Shown: positions 32,946-47,412 of the stretch, piece after piece
How the letters are laid out: each line of letters begins with the position of its first letter
Numbering within the stretch: position 1 is the first letter of the stretch
NCBI GenBank assembly: GCA_963693305.1
Contig: OY855912.1
Coordinates: 6,999,001 to 7,063,000 of the forward strand
DNA from: Meandrina meandrites
Lineage: Eukaryota > Cnidaria > Anthozoa > Scleractinia > Meandrinidae
Direction: 5' to 3'
Length of the DNA: 64,000 nucleotides
Program-made: the position numbers and the translations under genes
Notes under the pieces: generated by a model
What the model was told of the DNA's origin: nothing
The model's database searches: none
Seen by the model: the letters and a program-made list of their open reading frames with translations, nothing else

Positions 32946-35900
32946 CGACGCCGTTAATATTCTCATGAGCTCCTTTATAAAAGATTGTGAGTGAAGAAAA
33001 TTGCTGAATTATTACAATTTTTTGTCGGCGGCGATGTCAGCTGTAAAGAATACAATAGCAGACAAATAGCTTTTTCATTATAATATTGTCGGCGAAACTC
33101 GTAATGGTGGTGTTTTTCTGTTACTATGGTGACGCTTCCAAACATACGACCACAATTTGAACAGGTGGTTTTCCAAGAAAGAAAGTCATACCAAGAAACT
33201 TTCCGCTTACAATTTCCCTCAAATAAAAATATTCAAGGTGTCAACTTCGTAAGCTGAAATAGGTTGAGATTCCAAGTAATGTTTGTTTCATTCAAATGAT
33301 CATTTAGCTGCAAAAAGAATAGAAAATGGAAAAGCTTCGAGGTGTTGTCTTTATTTAGTATTCTTGGCACAAATCCTTGTCCGGTCTTATGAGTTTCAAG
33401 AGTATTGTTTTCGCCTTAACTCAGAGTTGAATATTTTAGGTCACGTACCTGCTATAGGCTCTCAAGGCCGACTGAGTGTAACACATTAGCTCCGATGTAA
33501 GTTTATTTTGGACATTTCATCGACCCTCGCTGAAGAATTACTTCATGCACAATAGAATTGTACGGTTTCTGACATCGCCTTTTCTGTAGCGGTAATACCT
33601 GCATGGAAAGTCATCTCATTGCTTTCAAACCCGCTCACAGATCGAACCCGATTCTCACAAAATATAAACACAGATGGGAAGTATATTCACAGTTAATGCA
33701 ATAAATAAGCCACTTTTTAAGTTTATTCTTCCCCGACTCGAGGGGTACTTCCGCAAAGACATTCCAATCATGTCGAATTCTTTCTTCTGATGAGATGAAA
33801 TACTGAAACTGAAGTAGATTTTTCTCAATTTTAAATTGCTGCCCATTTAAATTTTGCGCAAAACTTAAGAGTTTTGAATCTTACATACCGCGGCTTAAAA
33901 CTGTTTATTTCTTCTTTTTTTTTCGATTAAAAGTTTCCGCGCAGGTTAAAATCTTGAAGTATTGAATTTCAAATTTCGCGAGATATATGGCCGGCATCCA
34001 TTTCTACGAAATTGCATTATATCTGGATTGCGCCTGATATCGAAATTCAGAATGGCTTTATCGTACTCATTACAATTGTGAATCTTTTTATTAAAAGTCC
34101 AGGCCCTTATAGTTCAGTTATATTACTTTTACGTGCAACCAGCCGTTCAGCGGGGTAGATTGCAGAATTTCTCCCGCGCGGGTTAACTGACCGTTTTCTC
34201 AAAACAAGATAAAAACTTATGTATAGTTGCGCGAATAAAATTTAAAGATGCGGGATTTGTTGATGTTTTAGTGAATTTTCCTGCCTAATAGTTTTTCTTC
34301 TGACATACGTCGACTGGTAAATGGTAAAGTGATATTCAGCCGCGACTTATATAATTGGCATTTGCGTTTTTTTCCACTCGCAAAACTACGGTTCGCCCAG
34401 ATCGGTAACATTATCCAAATTGTGGCACGCAATTAAGGAGGTTTTACGACCAATCTCACAGAGGAAATGCGCGACTTTAGTTGGCATTTATTATGTTATT
34501 GCAGCCATCTGTCACGGAGAAATAATGGTCGAATGCAGCAGATCATCCTCTCTTGTCGAATAAGAAAAAAAGGAAGTAGTTTACATATATATTTGCATGA
34601 TTCTTCCAAGCTGAAATTTTGTTTTCTGTTTCGTGCCTCAGCGATTCAAATCACCTGGTCTGTAACCAGTAAGTGAAAACTTGCATACACCAAGAAACCA
34701 ACAGAACATACTAACTTTTCCTTACTAGTTTATAAAGACCCCCCTCATTCGAATGCGAACGCAGACTGCATGTTCGCAAACTCACGATGTGTCGTTTATG
34801 CCAAGAGATAACGACTTTCTGCGTCTTTAAGTGCCTTTCACGCTAATATTCACACTGCTCTCACAATTTCAGCCTGAATTTGTTCTACATCAAAGAGTGC
34901 CATCATTTTGGTCGTCAAACTTGTTGAAAAAACTACCGCCAGCTTAAATTAATTTCCCTAGTGCGTACAAAGGAAGAAAGGTTTCGTCCCCTAAATATGT
35001 TTCCTCGATTTAAGCGTATTAAAGAGCTGATTATGGCTCAATCAATAGACTAATACATCATGTCGGTGGGGCAATATTATAGCTCTCAGTATCAGTATAT
35101 TTATACCGTTCCTTTTAAAACTAGGATTAAATACAAACTTAATGACCTTACCTCGCAAGGAATCGCTGTCGTTCTATAAAAACCACTGAGATGGAAAAAG
35201 TCTTTTCTTCTTTTTTTATCCGTTTAGCGATAGCGCGTCGTAGGAAGTTTCAGTGTTTCCTCTTATGAAGATAGACCCGGCTGCGAAAAAGACTCGGTTT
35301 TCACGAAATTAACGTACGTCGACTTCACTTCAGACCATCTGCTTGGTCAGGCAGCCAGTAAGATGCTAAGCAGCAAAATCTTATCAGAATTTATTTCACG
35401 TTTAAAGACGTAGACTCGGATGAATGCAGCGGTAAGTTATTCTAACACGACTACTTACATATTGCCATTAGAAACTGTCACCACAAACCGCTTTTGAATA
35501 GTTTCAGCTGTCGTTTTCAAATGGGTATGACAACTTGCTCAGACGTTGTCAATATCTTATATGAGGGGTGTGTGTGTACTTCTTTTGTTTTTCGTAGTCT
35601 GTTTGAACTGGATTATGTTTTCAGTTTTAGAGCTTTCGTCATTGCGGAAGGAGTGTCTCGAAGGAACTTTCTTAAGACCAGCTGCACACGTCTATTTGAA
35701 TGGGTAAAGCATTAACCTACCGACCTGTTAGAATTTCGCTCGATCGAGGTATCGGCAATTCGACGCAAATTACGAAAACTTCATTTTTTTCGGAAAATAA
35801 CACCATTTTGCCATGTTATTAAACGTAGTCGTATTCAGTTGTGATTAACGATATTAATTCTTTGCTTTATGACTCCGGATATAGATCTTTTGAAGTTAAA

Positions 35901-38900
35901 ACATCTATATTTGGCATAATTCTTTTCAAATTGTTGTTTAGTATGCGTGAAAACACGCATGTTTATTTAGGAAAGTGCATTACAAAAGTTATTACTAAAG
36001 TGATGACTTGGCTGTAAAATGAATAATAGATTTTTTAAATTACACCAGCACAATCTTGGTGGTATTGGCTGTAATTACCTTTCACTATTCGTTGTTGCTT
36101 TTTTAAGTATAATATTCTGAGAAATCGCCACATCAAGTTGCGATAGTAATTTGAAATCGTTTATTTTTCGAGCAAATAAAGAATGGCTTATGTCACTTAA
36201 GTATCAATACAAAATAAGAATCAGTGGTTGGATGTCCCAGTTTTTCCCCTCTGGCTGCCATTGTCAAACAATGAATATTGCTAGCAACAAGAATATTATT
36301 CAAAAAGCCGTAACGAAGCAACATTACAAAGAGGCTGTGAAAATGTCAGAACAATAAAAGATATTGTTTGTGTTATATTTCATCTATTTCTTTTGTGTAT
36401 TTTACTAGATACATTTATGTACTTTGCGGGTACAAAAGTGAAACTTAGCGAAGCACTGACACCTTATATTCTTAAAAACTAAGATGAAAATGAATATCTT
36501 AAACTGAGTATGTCCTTCAGTGTGTTCTTAAGAAAAGTATGTTTTTCGACAGTGAAAACATAATGGTCGATGAATACCAAGTGGTTGTGTTTCTGATCTG
36601 AAGTATTTTCTCTTGTTAAATTAATTGTCAGATTTAATCTCCAACAGCAGCATGTCATTGTTACTTATTCATATTCATTTCAACTCACGACAGCCTTAAT
36701 TAAATATCTCACCCCGTTTCTGTTTCAAAAACAAACACTGTGGACTAGAAATGAAATTTAAGAACGACAGCAGTTTGGCAAATTCTCACGCCCCAGCAAG
36801 ACCTTCTTACACTTACTAAGGCGGAACAAAGGCAAGTTAAGGAACTCGTCAGTCCATGGTGTATTGCGATGGAAAGAAGCTAACTTCGTTCTTCCCCATT
36901 TTCCACTGGAGGGAGGTAGAAAGGTCCGTGGGAACGAGGTTGGAAATAAATCAAGCAAGTTGTGACGTCAGCTTGTCGCGTTGCTGTGAGAAACATCATG
37001 TTTCTTAGCGACCACAGTCTCAGAAATTTTAAGGCCACTCCTCCCTCAATTCACTGAAAGAAAAGCGCGTTTTCTTAGTGCGATATTCATTTATGATTTC
37101 GGAGGGACTCAGGATGGAGTCTGGTGGTGGTGGTGGGGGGGGGGGGGGGGGGGGGCGGAGGAGAGTAGAGTAGGAAGGGGCTTATTTCTCATTTCCCTCA
37201 TTTTATTCCGATTATAGGCTAAAATGTAACTCTTATTCGGAGCGTGCAATTTCCATATATTCGTGCAACAGCGCTTTCACAAGCGAAAATTACTGTTTCC
37301 GAAGAAATCAGCTGCTACTTTACGAGGAAATACTGAAATTATCTCCCGAAATGCTGTCAGAACATAAACTCCGAAGAAGAATCCTCGCATGTGTCCGCCA
37401 TGTTAACTTCCCATGTGCACGAAGTTCTGTACTTATGTTACCTGCTACTGACATGTCCACTTCGTGCCTGGGCACATAAGGCCCCACTTTAGTTACGTAT
37501 CAGCAGCCTATTACGATATCGCTTTTGACTGGCTGATCCGAAACCAATTCGTGGGAAAATCTTATCCAAAAATAACTTTATTTGTGAAAAAGCTGTTTCA
37601 CAGACGCAGTATAAAAGTTGGACGCTCGGCCAGTGTCGGCGTAATGATCTCCTATTAGTGGCGTTTCTTAATCAGTTCTCATTTGTCTTAATACCGCATA
37701 TTTCGGCGATTCTTCATAAGACTACTTAATTAAAATATCCGAGTGAAACGTAAACGGTGTATTTAATTTAGTCTAGCAAATTTGGCTCTAAAATGCTCTA
37801 AAAAAATTTTCGGTGCAGGAATATCTGCAGGAATTTGTTTCTCCATTGCACGAATATTTTTTTAAGGCACAACCACTTGCAGGAATACTTTTTTTTAGAC
37901 AAGTTTCCCTAATTGCAGGAATTTTTTTGGGAAAAGTCACCCCCTCCGGTATTTCTAATGGTCCGTCCCTTATGCCAAGCATTACTCAGTACTCTATTTT
38001 TATTAATAATAATATTTTGATTAAAAGTCAAACGCTAAAATGTTATTAAATATCATTGTAAAAACTTTAACAAAAACTTTTTAAAAAAAGCAGACGACGT
38101 TTCGGTCAAAAGTTATAAAAGTACAACAAGAATATATAAAACGTGAAACAATAAAAATATTTGTGTGTCCTATAGTGTTAATAATATTTTGTAACTAATT
38201 TTTTTTAAAGGCAAGAGTACAATAAAGATTGCTGTTGCTGTTGTTGTTTTTGAGAGGGTCACGTGACAGACCTGCAAAGAGCCTGTAGCCAATGGGTGAC
38301 CAGATGTCCGTCACTTGCCTATCGGCTCTACTCTAAGCCTACACACTGGTATTTTCTTTCCAACCTACGTAGTGAACGAATATTGGTCAGTTGTTGCTAT
38401 AAAGATAATTAAAACTAATGGAAGTTAACCTTCAGAGCGGAAAAACTACAAAAGTAAAATATAACCAGAATTGAATATAACGTACCAAAAACCTGTAAGG
38501 TTATATATAGACTTGTGGACGTGCCCAATATTCGATACAAGTCTGGAATGTTTCATCGCTTTATCCGTTGTAGTCCTGCTATCTCTGATTTTGTTGACAC
38601 TGAGATGAGAGATCCGTTTATTGTACAGTTCAGACGGATCGTGTTAAACGGGAAGTTAAAACTTTGATACCGCCTTGGTCTTGAATTAGAATTTTACGAT
38701 GGACTAAATTTGACCATTTAGTTCACCCGAGCTGAGTCCGCGTAATATATCTTGGCATGCCGCTCAACTTCCGGGATATTCTGCTTGGTATTTTTAGAGT
38801 ACATCTCGAGAAGTTCCCTTCTTTTCCGGTTGTGGGAGCCAAAAATAGTCTTCTGGTCTTATATAACACAGTAACTTTCTTAAATTGGTTGCTTTCCATT

Positions 38901-39130
38901 TACATTCTGGCACCCGAAGTAAATCTGCTCTTCGCTGTTTCAATATCTTCGCACATGATCAAACAACGGTGTTGCCAACGAAAAACGCTCTTCCGGGTGG
39001 CGTTGCTAAGCTAACGACACACGAGTAAAGAAACTGAATTTATTAGTTCGGATATCGAAATATTTCATTTAGTATTTTTGGAGTGCCTGCTCTCAAAAGG
39101 TTTGTTCCAGTTTCGGAAATTCACGAACAA
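32946..39130. other. Large gene-poor region
   Basis: More than 6 kb in which I recognise no coding exon, RNA gene or well-bounded transposon. There is a G-run at about 37134-37156. A short hairpin-like TGCGTGAAAACACGCA occurs near 35943. Near 38093-38110 the sequence GACGACGTTTCGGTC resembles the 3' half of a hammerhead-type motif on the minus strand, but the catalytic 5' half is missing. All open frames are short and compositionally non-coding. Confidence 0.45.
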
Positions 39131-39139
39131 ACTAAAACA

Positions 39140-39492
39140 ATGTCAGCTGCCTCCGCTGCATGTCATATTCACTTTTTGACCGAAATTTCCGATACAATTT
39201 TCTGCTAATGGTTCTCAAGTCTCTTTCAGCGGAAAGAACTTGACGAAACTATGATACTGATTAAGATCCTCAGGATTTGTTCCATTGTGGTCTGCGAGGG
39301 CCCAAATTCCCGATACAGTATCAATTCTCGCCTGAACGAACAGAGAGGGTCAGTGTAGAAACTATCATAGCCTCCATGTCATTTACGTTCCGATCGAAAT
39401 TCCCGACACTTAGGGCTAATGGTTCTCAAGTCTCTTACAGTGGAAAAAACTTGATAAAGCTATTTGTTCTACTGTGGTCGGCGAGGGCCCGC
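39140..39492. repeat. Imperfect direct duplication, about 190-210-bp unit
   Basis: Two copies share CTAATGGTTCTCAAGTCTCT (about 39208 and 39418) and end with a GCGAGGGCCC block (about 39294 and 39480). Identity is moderate with indels. No function assigned. Confidence 0.6.
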
Positions 39493-40047
39493 CGACTAAG
39501 CGATATCACTGCACGGGCGGAAAATGCAAATTTAGCACTGAATAAAGTGTCATGCTAGCAGAAAGTCGAGAAGATCAAATATTTCCGACAAATGAGAAGC
39601 CGACCTTGCAAACAAATAAGCTGAATTTTCTGAGAAACCGAATCAAACGCATTAACTAAACATTGAAATTCCAAGACCGCGCGCGCGTATAGCGGCCCAC
39701 CAACTGACACTTCCGCCTGTATTCGCGCGCGGGCTTTGGTATGTCAAGGACCTTGCTTTAGAGTGTTCCGGTGAGATACGATCTTGTAACCACAACTAGC
39801 CTAATTGCAAACTAACTGATGCGTAGAATCGTGTCACGAGATCGCTTAAAAAAAAAAACGCAAACACATCTTTCAGTGTAAACTCGTGCGTTTTGACATA
39901 CACAGTGTTAATTATTAAAAGCAAAAAGAGGTTTATAACTGAATCACGTGCTATGAACGTGAGTTCACGGTTGGTTGAGAGTCCTTCAAGATTCCTAAGT
40001 GGTTTAGTTGCTGATAAACCATATAAAAGTGGAGTGGTCAACTGTAG

Positions 40048-40125
40048 TGGGTGCGGTGGCCTTACAGATAACCGTTAATTAGATTTCGGACAGGAGGTCC
40101 GGGTTCTAGCCTTTTGAATCGAGTT
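40048..40125 (+). mobile_element. Degraded SINE head
   Basis: GGGTGCGGTGGCCTTACAGA followed by GGAGGTCCGGGTTCTAGCC resembles the tRNA-like head of the SINE at 20771-21075, with a damaged B box (GGTTCTAGCC in place of GGTTCGAGCC). The body is not recognisable. Confidence 0.5.
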
Positions 40126-40154
40126 ACCAGGCTTTAGCGCAGACTAATCTCAGC

Positions 40155-40545
40155 TTAAAGGGACACTGTCACGAACATATTTTGGCTTTTTTAGTGAAAT
40201 GGCAACAAAATTACGACTAAGTACTTTCAACCATGCAGGAAATGCTCCTAGAATGTAAAGGGAAGGATATCTAGCAAATTGTTTAAAGAAGAGGGTGACC
40301 CTGAACAGTTTTCATCAATTTTCCCAAATTACAAGGACAGAACTTGAAAAAGTCAGGCTGACTTTTTGAAGTTGAGATCAAAAGCTCCCGATGGTATCAC
40401 AGTGATATCACTCTATATTTAACATCAGCAGACTGGTATAGTAATTATAAGAAAACTTGACCGCTGTTAATATGTTTCCAACGGTGTGAACATGTTTTTG
40501 GGCTGTTGAATTTTTGAAGTTATGCTCGTGACAGTGCCCCTTTAA
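40155..40545. mobile_element. TTAA-ended MITE, CACTGTCACGA family
   Basis: Ends TTAAAGGGACACTGTCACGA and, inverted, TTAAAGGGGCACTGTCACGA match at 19 of 20 positions. The leading TTAA suggests piggyBac- or Kolobok-type target use. No coding capacity. It lies about 650 bp upstream of the NudE gene. Confidence 0.7.
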
Positions 40546-41196
40546 ATGAGAAGATCTCTTTAGTCAATCAAATAACGCGTATAGAATTCTTGCCTTTTTT
40601 GAACGCTAATAGTGCGTTTGGTTAAAACATTTTCGTAATCTAAATAGCGTTTTGGCCTTCGGGCAAGTTTCTTAGTGCTTGACTGACTTAGGATACTTAG
40701 CTCAACTTCCAAGTAGAAATCAACTGACTTTTCTTTCGTTTGATACGGAAGTTTGATACTTTGAAAGTGATTTTATTGATTGACCGAGAATAACCATGAA
40801 TTTTGGCACGCCCAGCGACCAATTTGCTTTACGCTGACACCATGCTATATCTATGGAATGGTGAGCATTCAGTCAACCGATTTGGTTTACTTGTCGTGTT
40901 TGATTGGTAAACTCATTAACCCATAAAATATGTCACGTTTTGATTTCAGTGAGAAACCGTGAAAACACGCGAGGCATTTTATCGAGCAGGCTTCCTTTCT
41001 ATCCCACAATGCATCACATCTTACGAGTTGACGTCATCACGGGAACGGTTTGCATGTTGATAATATTTCGTTGTGAGCTTTCGAAACGTAAACTAAGTTT
41101 TGGCTTGATTGCGCCGGTTTCCTCGTTCCTTTTGTGGTAGATTGTTAGAAGGGCATTGTTTTCTGTATTTCGGGGCTAACACTTCTTGCCGTCCTT

Positions 41197-44100
41197 ATGC
41201 GACAGCCGGGAATGAGTATTTCTACGGGCGAAAAGGAATTGGAATTCGCCGACCCGAAGGAAGAGGCGACTTACTGGAAACAGATTGCCGAGGATTTAGA
41301 ACGAAAGTGAGTGCTTTAGGGGCTATATTATTCGTTGACAGTCATACTATGTAAAGGGTGAGTGAAAGAAGGTTTAATTTCAACGTTTCTTTTGGGTAAA
41401 AGGTTGCAAGAAGCAAGGGATGAACTCGACGAGTTTCAAGAGGGGAGTCGTGAACTGGAAGCAGAGTTGGAAACGCAGTTAGAGCAAGCCGAAGCCAGAC
41501 AGCGTGAACTTTTAGCGGCAAAGACACGATTGGAAGCGGAGAATGAAAGTTTAAAGGTAAATACGAGAAAATTTAGTTTAATGGTGAAAAACGTGTCTCG
41601 CCAGTTCGTCTGTTGTTTAAATGAAAGTTTGTAAATAATGCAAGACAGTCGCTTCGCGTACTACGCCATCTTGCCTGTCGATCGAGTTGCATTGATTATT
41701 AGCCGGTGAATCTGTTTTAACTAATCTATTTTTCCTCGTTTCAGGCGAGACTAGATTCGAGCCAGAATGAATCCTATCTTACCATATCATCGCTACAAGA
41801 TGAAGTTGCCCAGTTAAAAGCTGTTCGAGAAGAAGTTCAAAAATATGTTCGGGAACTCGAACAAGCGAATGACGATCTTGAGCGAGCTAAAAGGTAAGAC
41901 TTAAGTTAAATGGCACATAAAAGTACATTCTGTGCTTGGGTTGTTTTTGCAGCTTAAAAACATAGCGAACAACAACATGTACACCGTGGTTGTAATCATT
42001 TAGCCATTTCTTATTATGATCTAATGATATTTTTTCCCGTCGTTAACTGCATTTGATGTTGCACAGGCTGTCTTGCGCAAAATTTTCTGTGTTGTGCCGG
42101 GTCGCAATATTTATTACAGTCTCATTTGTAATATTTGTAGCCAGTGACAGAAAATAAAAGCTATTTCCTGGGTAAGGTGTTAGTAACGCTCAAATCAATG
42201 ACCTGAATGTAATTTACTTCAAATATTATCGGTAAAATTTGTGTTTGCGAAAAGTACATTTGTGGCATGTGACAGTCACGGGGGTCGGGCTTTGTAAGAG
42301 AGGAAATAACCTACATATCAATTTCTGTTGCCGTGCACTAAGTTTCAGACAAATAGGATGTATGATTCTTCGACGGATCTAAGACATATAAGCATAGCTG
42401 CCGCGAATTATTACCAAAAAAACAAATCTCTTGCCCGTTTATTACTGCAGAATAGGTTGTTCAATAATGTTGTTTGAAACTGCTTTACATAAATTTCGAG
42501 GATTAATATTATGTTGATTTGAACCGATTTTATTACAAAAGAAGTGGGACATGTTTGTTCCCTTATTAGCTATTATTAATAATATTTCCCGATCTATTTC
42601 AGGACTTTATGTTGGTCTTGCTGTAACAAATTGAAAAATATAACCTGAATTATTTAAATTTTACTAGTTGATTTTTAGCAATAAGTGTGGAATTTTTAAA
42701 TGACGAACCCTGCGGGGGGAAACAATGTTTACTTACAATTAGTGCATTTTTGTTTTACAAGAAAAAAAATCGATGTGTGTCTAGGAAAACAGAATTAGGG
42801 AAACGTGTAGGCTTTTGTGATCCCTAATTGATGGAATGAGATAATGAAAAGACAACATTGTCTTTGAAAATTATGCAGGAAGCTAATTAAAAAATATGAT
42901 TAATGCCTTGATAACCGTAGACAGGGTTATCATTGTCTTGGATACTCTGCTTAACACCTCTAGAGCTAAAATATAAACTTTCGTTGTGACAATTTGGCAC
43001 CATTTTGATTATTTTTACATTTTTAGTTGCGATCACTTGAGCCTGGAAAAATCTAGATAATTTGAGAGTGCCCCAGACTTTGCAGCATCTTTTAAAATTC
43101 TAATTCATTGTGATTATTAAATTATCTTCACTATTCACCTCATCTGATGCCATGGATTTGTTTAGTTAATTTTCTTGCAGTGTTTTGAACCTGTAGTCAA
43201 TTTTCCTTTTGTCTTTATTCAGCTATGCAAATAACAATATTGAAGGCCTTTTACAAACAACTTATTGAAGTTTAAATGGAGGACTTCAGTTTTAACTTGA
43301 ATTTTCCAAAGCTGTCAAATATTACCTTTTGGTTAATTGCATGGTCCATAATGCATTTACTTTCAATAGGAATAACGTCACAAGTGTAGTCCCAAAACAG
43401 TAGCAGGTGCTACACTAGAGGACTACTAGAACCACAAGCTTACGTGAGCTGCTACACTGCTGTAAAAGGGGTGGTCAATATCTTGATCATTGATATACAA
43501 TGTAGAGTATTAAATATATTGTGTAAATCATATTATTATGCTTTTTAAATTTATTTAGGGCAACAGTATGCTCTTTAGAAGATTTTGAGCAGAAGTTGAA
43601 TCAGGTAATAATATAATTTGAACCCAGCCTGTAATTAATAAATTTGCTTTATTATTATTAGGTGGCAACTGTTTAACCATAAAGTATGCTTTAGCTGGCA
43701 CTTTAGTGACTTCCAAGCATCACTGTCAGGCAATGGAATGTTCTGTTGGCTTGCATTTAAATACTTTTTAAAGTGAAGCAAGCAGAAATGCAAGGACAAG
43801 ATGATGAAACAATTTCATTTTCTCATTCTTCCATCACACACGAGATGTGCCTCATGCTTGCGTTTGTTCTTGCTTTGTAATGTGTGAATGAAGGCTTAAA
43901 ATAATCTCATCTTTGGTTACTGGATAAGAATGAGCTTTTAAAAAGATGCATTTGATGTATTTTGGTTCATTCATGGCTGCATGTGGCCTTTAGAGCAAGA
44001 TTCTAGATTCCAAAGTTTCTAAAAGCTTGTAATTTCTGGGAGGCATTTTACATCTTGTCATTGAAATTTAAAAAAACCAAATGTTGCTCACAGAGGAACT

Positions 44101-47100
44101 TTGATTTGTAGCTGGAAAAGTATATAGTCACTACAGTAGCCCCACATCACCACATCTTAATTACCAGTGCACCTGTGCAATCTAATTCTAATTCAGCTCA
44201 GAATTCACATCCTTCATTCTGTCATACCTTGACTGTAGCTGTATCATATTCTGTGGCTTAGCACTGAAATTTCTACATCATTTGCTATGTTTTGCTATAT
44301 ACTGTGGAATCCTGATTGAATCTCGAAGCCTCTATGACTAATGGAAATCGGTTTTTAAGAAATTTGAAGTTTGAGAAACTGAGGGTAAAATTGCAGTGAT
44401 CAACTGAGTGAGGCAATTTTAAGGGAAATTACGTTTGGTTGGAGTTATTGTGAGGTGTCAGAAATCAGAATTTCACTCTGCTTTGTTATAAACTATGTAC
44501 ATATTACATAATACATTTCAGAAATATTTTCCTGTCCTTATAAATACCATCAAAGTCCTGTCTTGTGTTGCCATTAATAGGTGATAACATTTGTATTCTG
44601 TGTGGGTTTTGTAGGCTATAGAAAGAAATGCTATCCTTGAAAATGAACTTGATGAAAAAGAAACACTTCAGGAATCAGTACAAAGACTAAAAGATGAAGC
44701 AAGGGGTAAGACAATTTATCATTTATTTATTTTGAGGGGCTTTGTCAGTGTTGTCATGAAAAGCCACTTTGCAATCCTAATGATTTTAAGATCTTAAAGC
44801 TTTGCTCCACATCTCAGGTGTTTATTAAAATACATTTATATTGCAGGTGGAGGTTGGCTTTTTTTTTGTAAACGTAATTTTAATTAGTTTTATACATGAA
44901 CAGGGCCTCTCAGTTTATAAAACCTATTCAAGTTTAATCTGTGTTCTGTGAACTTAACCATGACCGTGCCCCCTTATTCCTTCTAGAATGTTTCTACCTG
45001 ACTAGACACTTATCTATTTTTAAGTGTCACTTGATAGAGAGATAATTTTGCATGTTGAAAATGCCTTTGAATCACGATATTGGCTCTGTGAAATATATCT
45101 TGTTTATTTGTGCATATTATACTGTTTGAGAGTTTAGCTGATATAATATCCAAATACCTGATGGTTTTATTCTTTAATTTAGCAGTTTGGAGATTATTGC
45201 TAAGACAAGTCAAAAATGTGGCTAATGATAAAAATTTCAATGAAAAGAAAACAGAAGAAAAGGAAACGCAATTGGATTATGGTCAGTCGATGTTTTCGGG
45301 AGTATGTCAAGCAACACTCTTAAAGGCTCAGTACATAACACAATGTTGTTATGTAACATGTATGCTGATCGAATGCCTGGCTGAACAGGAATTCTTTGAG
45401 AATGAAGCATTCCTTTCTACTGTAAAAATGAGGTCAAAGTCTGATCTGTTTTTCAGAGAAAGAGCTCCTTGATTATTTCTCTCAATTTTGTACTTGTTTC
45501 TAAAAAATTTTCAAAAATCAAACTACATGCTACTGCAAATTCTTTAATATTATATTTATCTAAATAATTTATATTAATTACATTATCTTGAGGGATACAG
45601 TCATCTTTTCTTATCAAATGAGTTGATGGCCAGTGATATCATTTGTCAAAATTAAATTTTTAAACTATCTTTGGTCAGTGAATCACTTTTGGCACATGAA
45701 AGTGATAGTAATAATGAAATATCAATTTTTCCACATCACAAAAAAGTATATATTTTTCAATAAATGGTGCTCTCTTTCAGTAGATTTTTCAATATTCATC
45801 TGATATTTCCCTTTAGATCTCAGACAAGAACTGGCAGTTAAAGAGAAAGAGAAAAAGAAACCTGGCGAGGGATTAGAATTTACCAAAGATAAAGAAAGTA
45901 ACAAAGAAAACAAGGAGCCATTAAAAACAGAAGGGACTCCAGTGAAGGCAGAAACCACAATCCAGACAACAGACCCACATGGAAATTTAACAACTGCATC
46001 TATAGGAACATCACCGCTTCATACTGGGTTTGGAAGTTCACCGCTTACACCATCTGCACGGATATCAGCACTAAATATTGTTGGAGATCTTTTAAGAAAA
46101 GTTGGGGTAAGTGTTGTTTACAATTGTTTTGCTCATGCTTGCTGTTTGTTTTATTATTAATAATGTTCAGCAGTTACTGTTAATATTAACCCAGGGTGCA
46201 AAGAAAATGGATTTTCCAGGTTGCCCTTCTGGCAAGCTGGAGTCATTTTATGCTAGTCTTTTATTAATTATATTTATATGGGCACCTTTATTTGCCTACT
46301 CAAATATATAAAAAAAAAACATTACTTGCCCATCAGGCAAGTAAATAGATAAATTCTTCCAGCCTGGCAGAAAAAATCCACTAGCTCCGGGCTGTTGGAC
46401 AGCTATGGTTTCTTTGTATGCTGTTAACTTAACTTATTGCCACATGCAACTGATCCTTTGAGAATTGAGAACTATATCGGGTTGCTAGAAATCCTTTTGT
46501 TTATAAATTTGCTTTATTCCAAGATTGTTACATGTCTGCTCAACAATGTACACGTATGGCTGTATACTTGTGTACTTTGAAATAAGTTAAACAAGAGCTT
46601 GAAAAGTTATTCCAGGACTTTGGTTTCATCACCTTGTGGAAATATTCAGTACTTCCTAGTCATTTGATTCTCCTTTTCTTCAGTTTACTTTTTGTCATTT
46701 TATTGTATGTTACATTTTTGTTGAGCTGATTAATCGCTCATGATGGATGTTGGGAATGGTATATAAACATCTCTTTTCATTTCAATTGTACTCTTTTCTT
46801 AAATCTTGTAGAACAGAATTCCCTCTGATTTTGAAAATGATTGAATTTTGCCTTCTCCTGAACCTTGCAGGCTCTTGAATCCAAACTGGCTTCATGTCGA
46901 AACTTTGTTAAAGATCAGCCTCGTAATCCAAGAGGATCAACTGGGTCCAGCAGCCCCTCCGACTCTCCAAGGTAATAAATTGCACTTAGTTGTCTAAGCT
47001 GGGATTAATCTTATTCAGGATAAGTACCAAATGAGCAATTTCTGACATTCTTGTATTGAGCCTTAAAAAGAGGTATTGGTTTATACTGTATATTTAATAT

Positions 47101-47412
47101 ATATGTTGTGGTTTAAATTTTTCTTTAGTTAAAAAATTTTCAAACCAGTTTGAGCTTTAGTTTTAATTGTGTTATATATTGATTATCATAACCTGAAACA
47201 AAATGAAATAAAAATTAATAACACTACTTTGAAAACTTTTACACCAAGCAAACATTCAACCCACAAGTCAGCATATATACTCAGCATTATTAAGCATTAT
47301 TCTCTATCTTAATCTAATATTCAATCTTTGTTATAATTTCAGACCAAGCAGAATTCCCAAGAGTGGTTATCAAAACCCTGGAATGCAAGGGCTGGTTAAG
47401 GTGCAGGTTTAA
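41197..47412 (+). CDS. NDEL1: NDE1/NDEL1 (NudE) orthologue
   Basis: Eight exons join in phase into 336 residues: 41197-41306, 41403-41556, 41745-41893, 43559-43604 (only 46 bp), 44615-44705, 45817-46106, 46871-46971 and 47343-47412. NudE proteins bind LIS1 and cytoplasmic dynein and act at centrosomes, kinetochores and in nuclear positioning. The N-terminal coiled coil shows [56 protein letters not shown] and [15 protein letters not shown], near-identical to vertebrate proteins and including the LIS1-binding part. The C-terminal half has the conserved [20 protein letters not shown] segment and a Ser/Pro-rich tail. ATG 41197 is the first after an in-frame stop at 41146; a second in-frame ATG at 41212 is possible. 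Vertebrates have two paralogues (335 and 345 residues); a cnidarian would be expected to have one pre-duplication gene, so the symbol is approximate. Confidence 0.93.
44304..44430. mobile_element. Degraded pogo-like fragment in NudE intron 4
   Basis: TACTGTGGAATCCTGATTGA followed by AAATTTGAAGTTTGAGAAAC resembles the pogo-like end at 23132, more diverged. No opposite end was found. Confidence 0.35.

Noticed and set aside
38085..38115. Possible hammerhead ribozyme on the minus strand
   Set aside because: Only the GACCGAAACGTC half is present; no CTGANGA core nearby.
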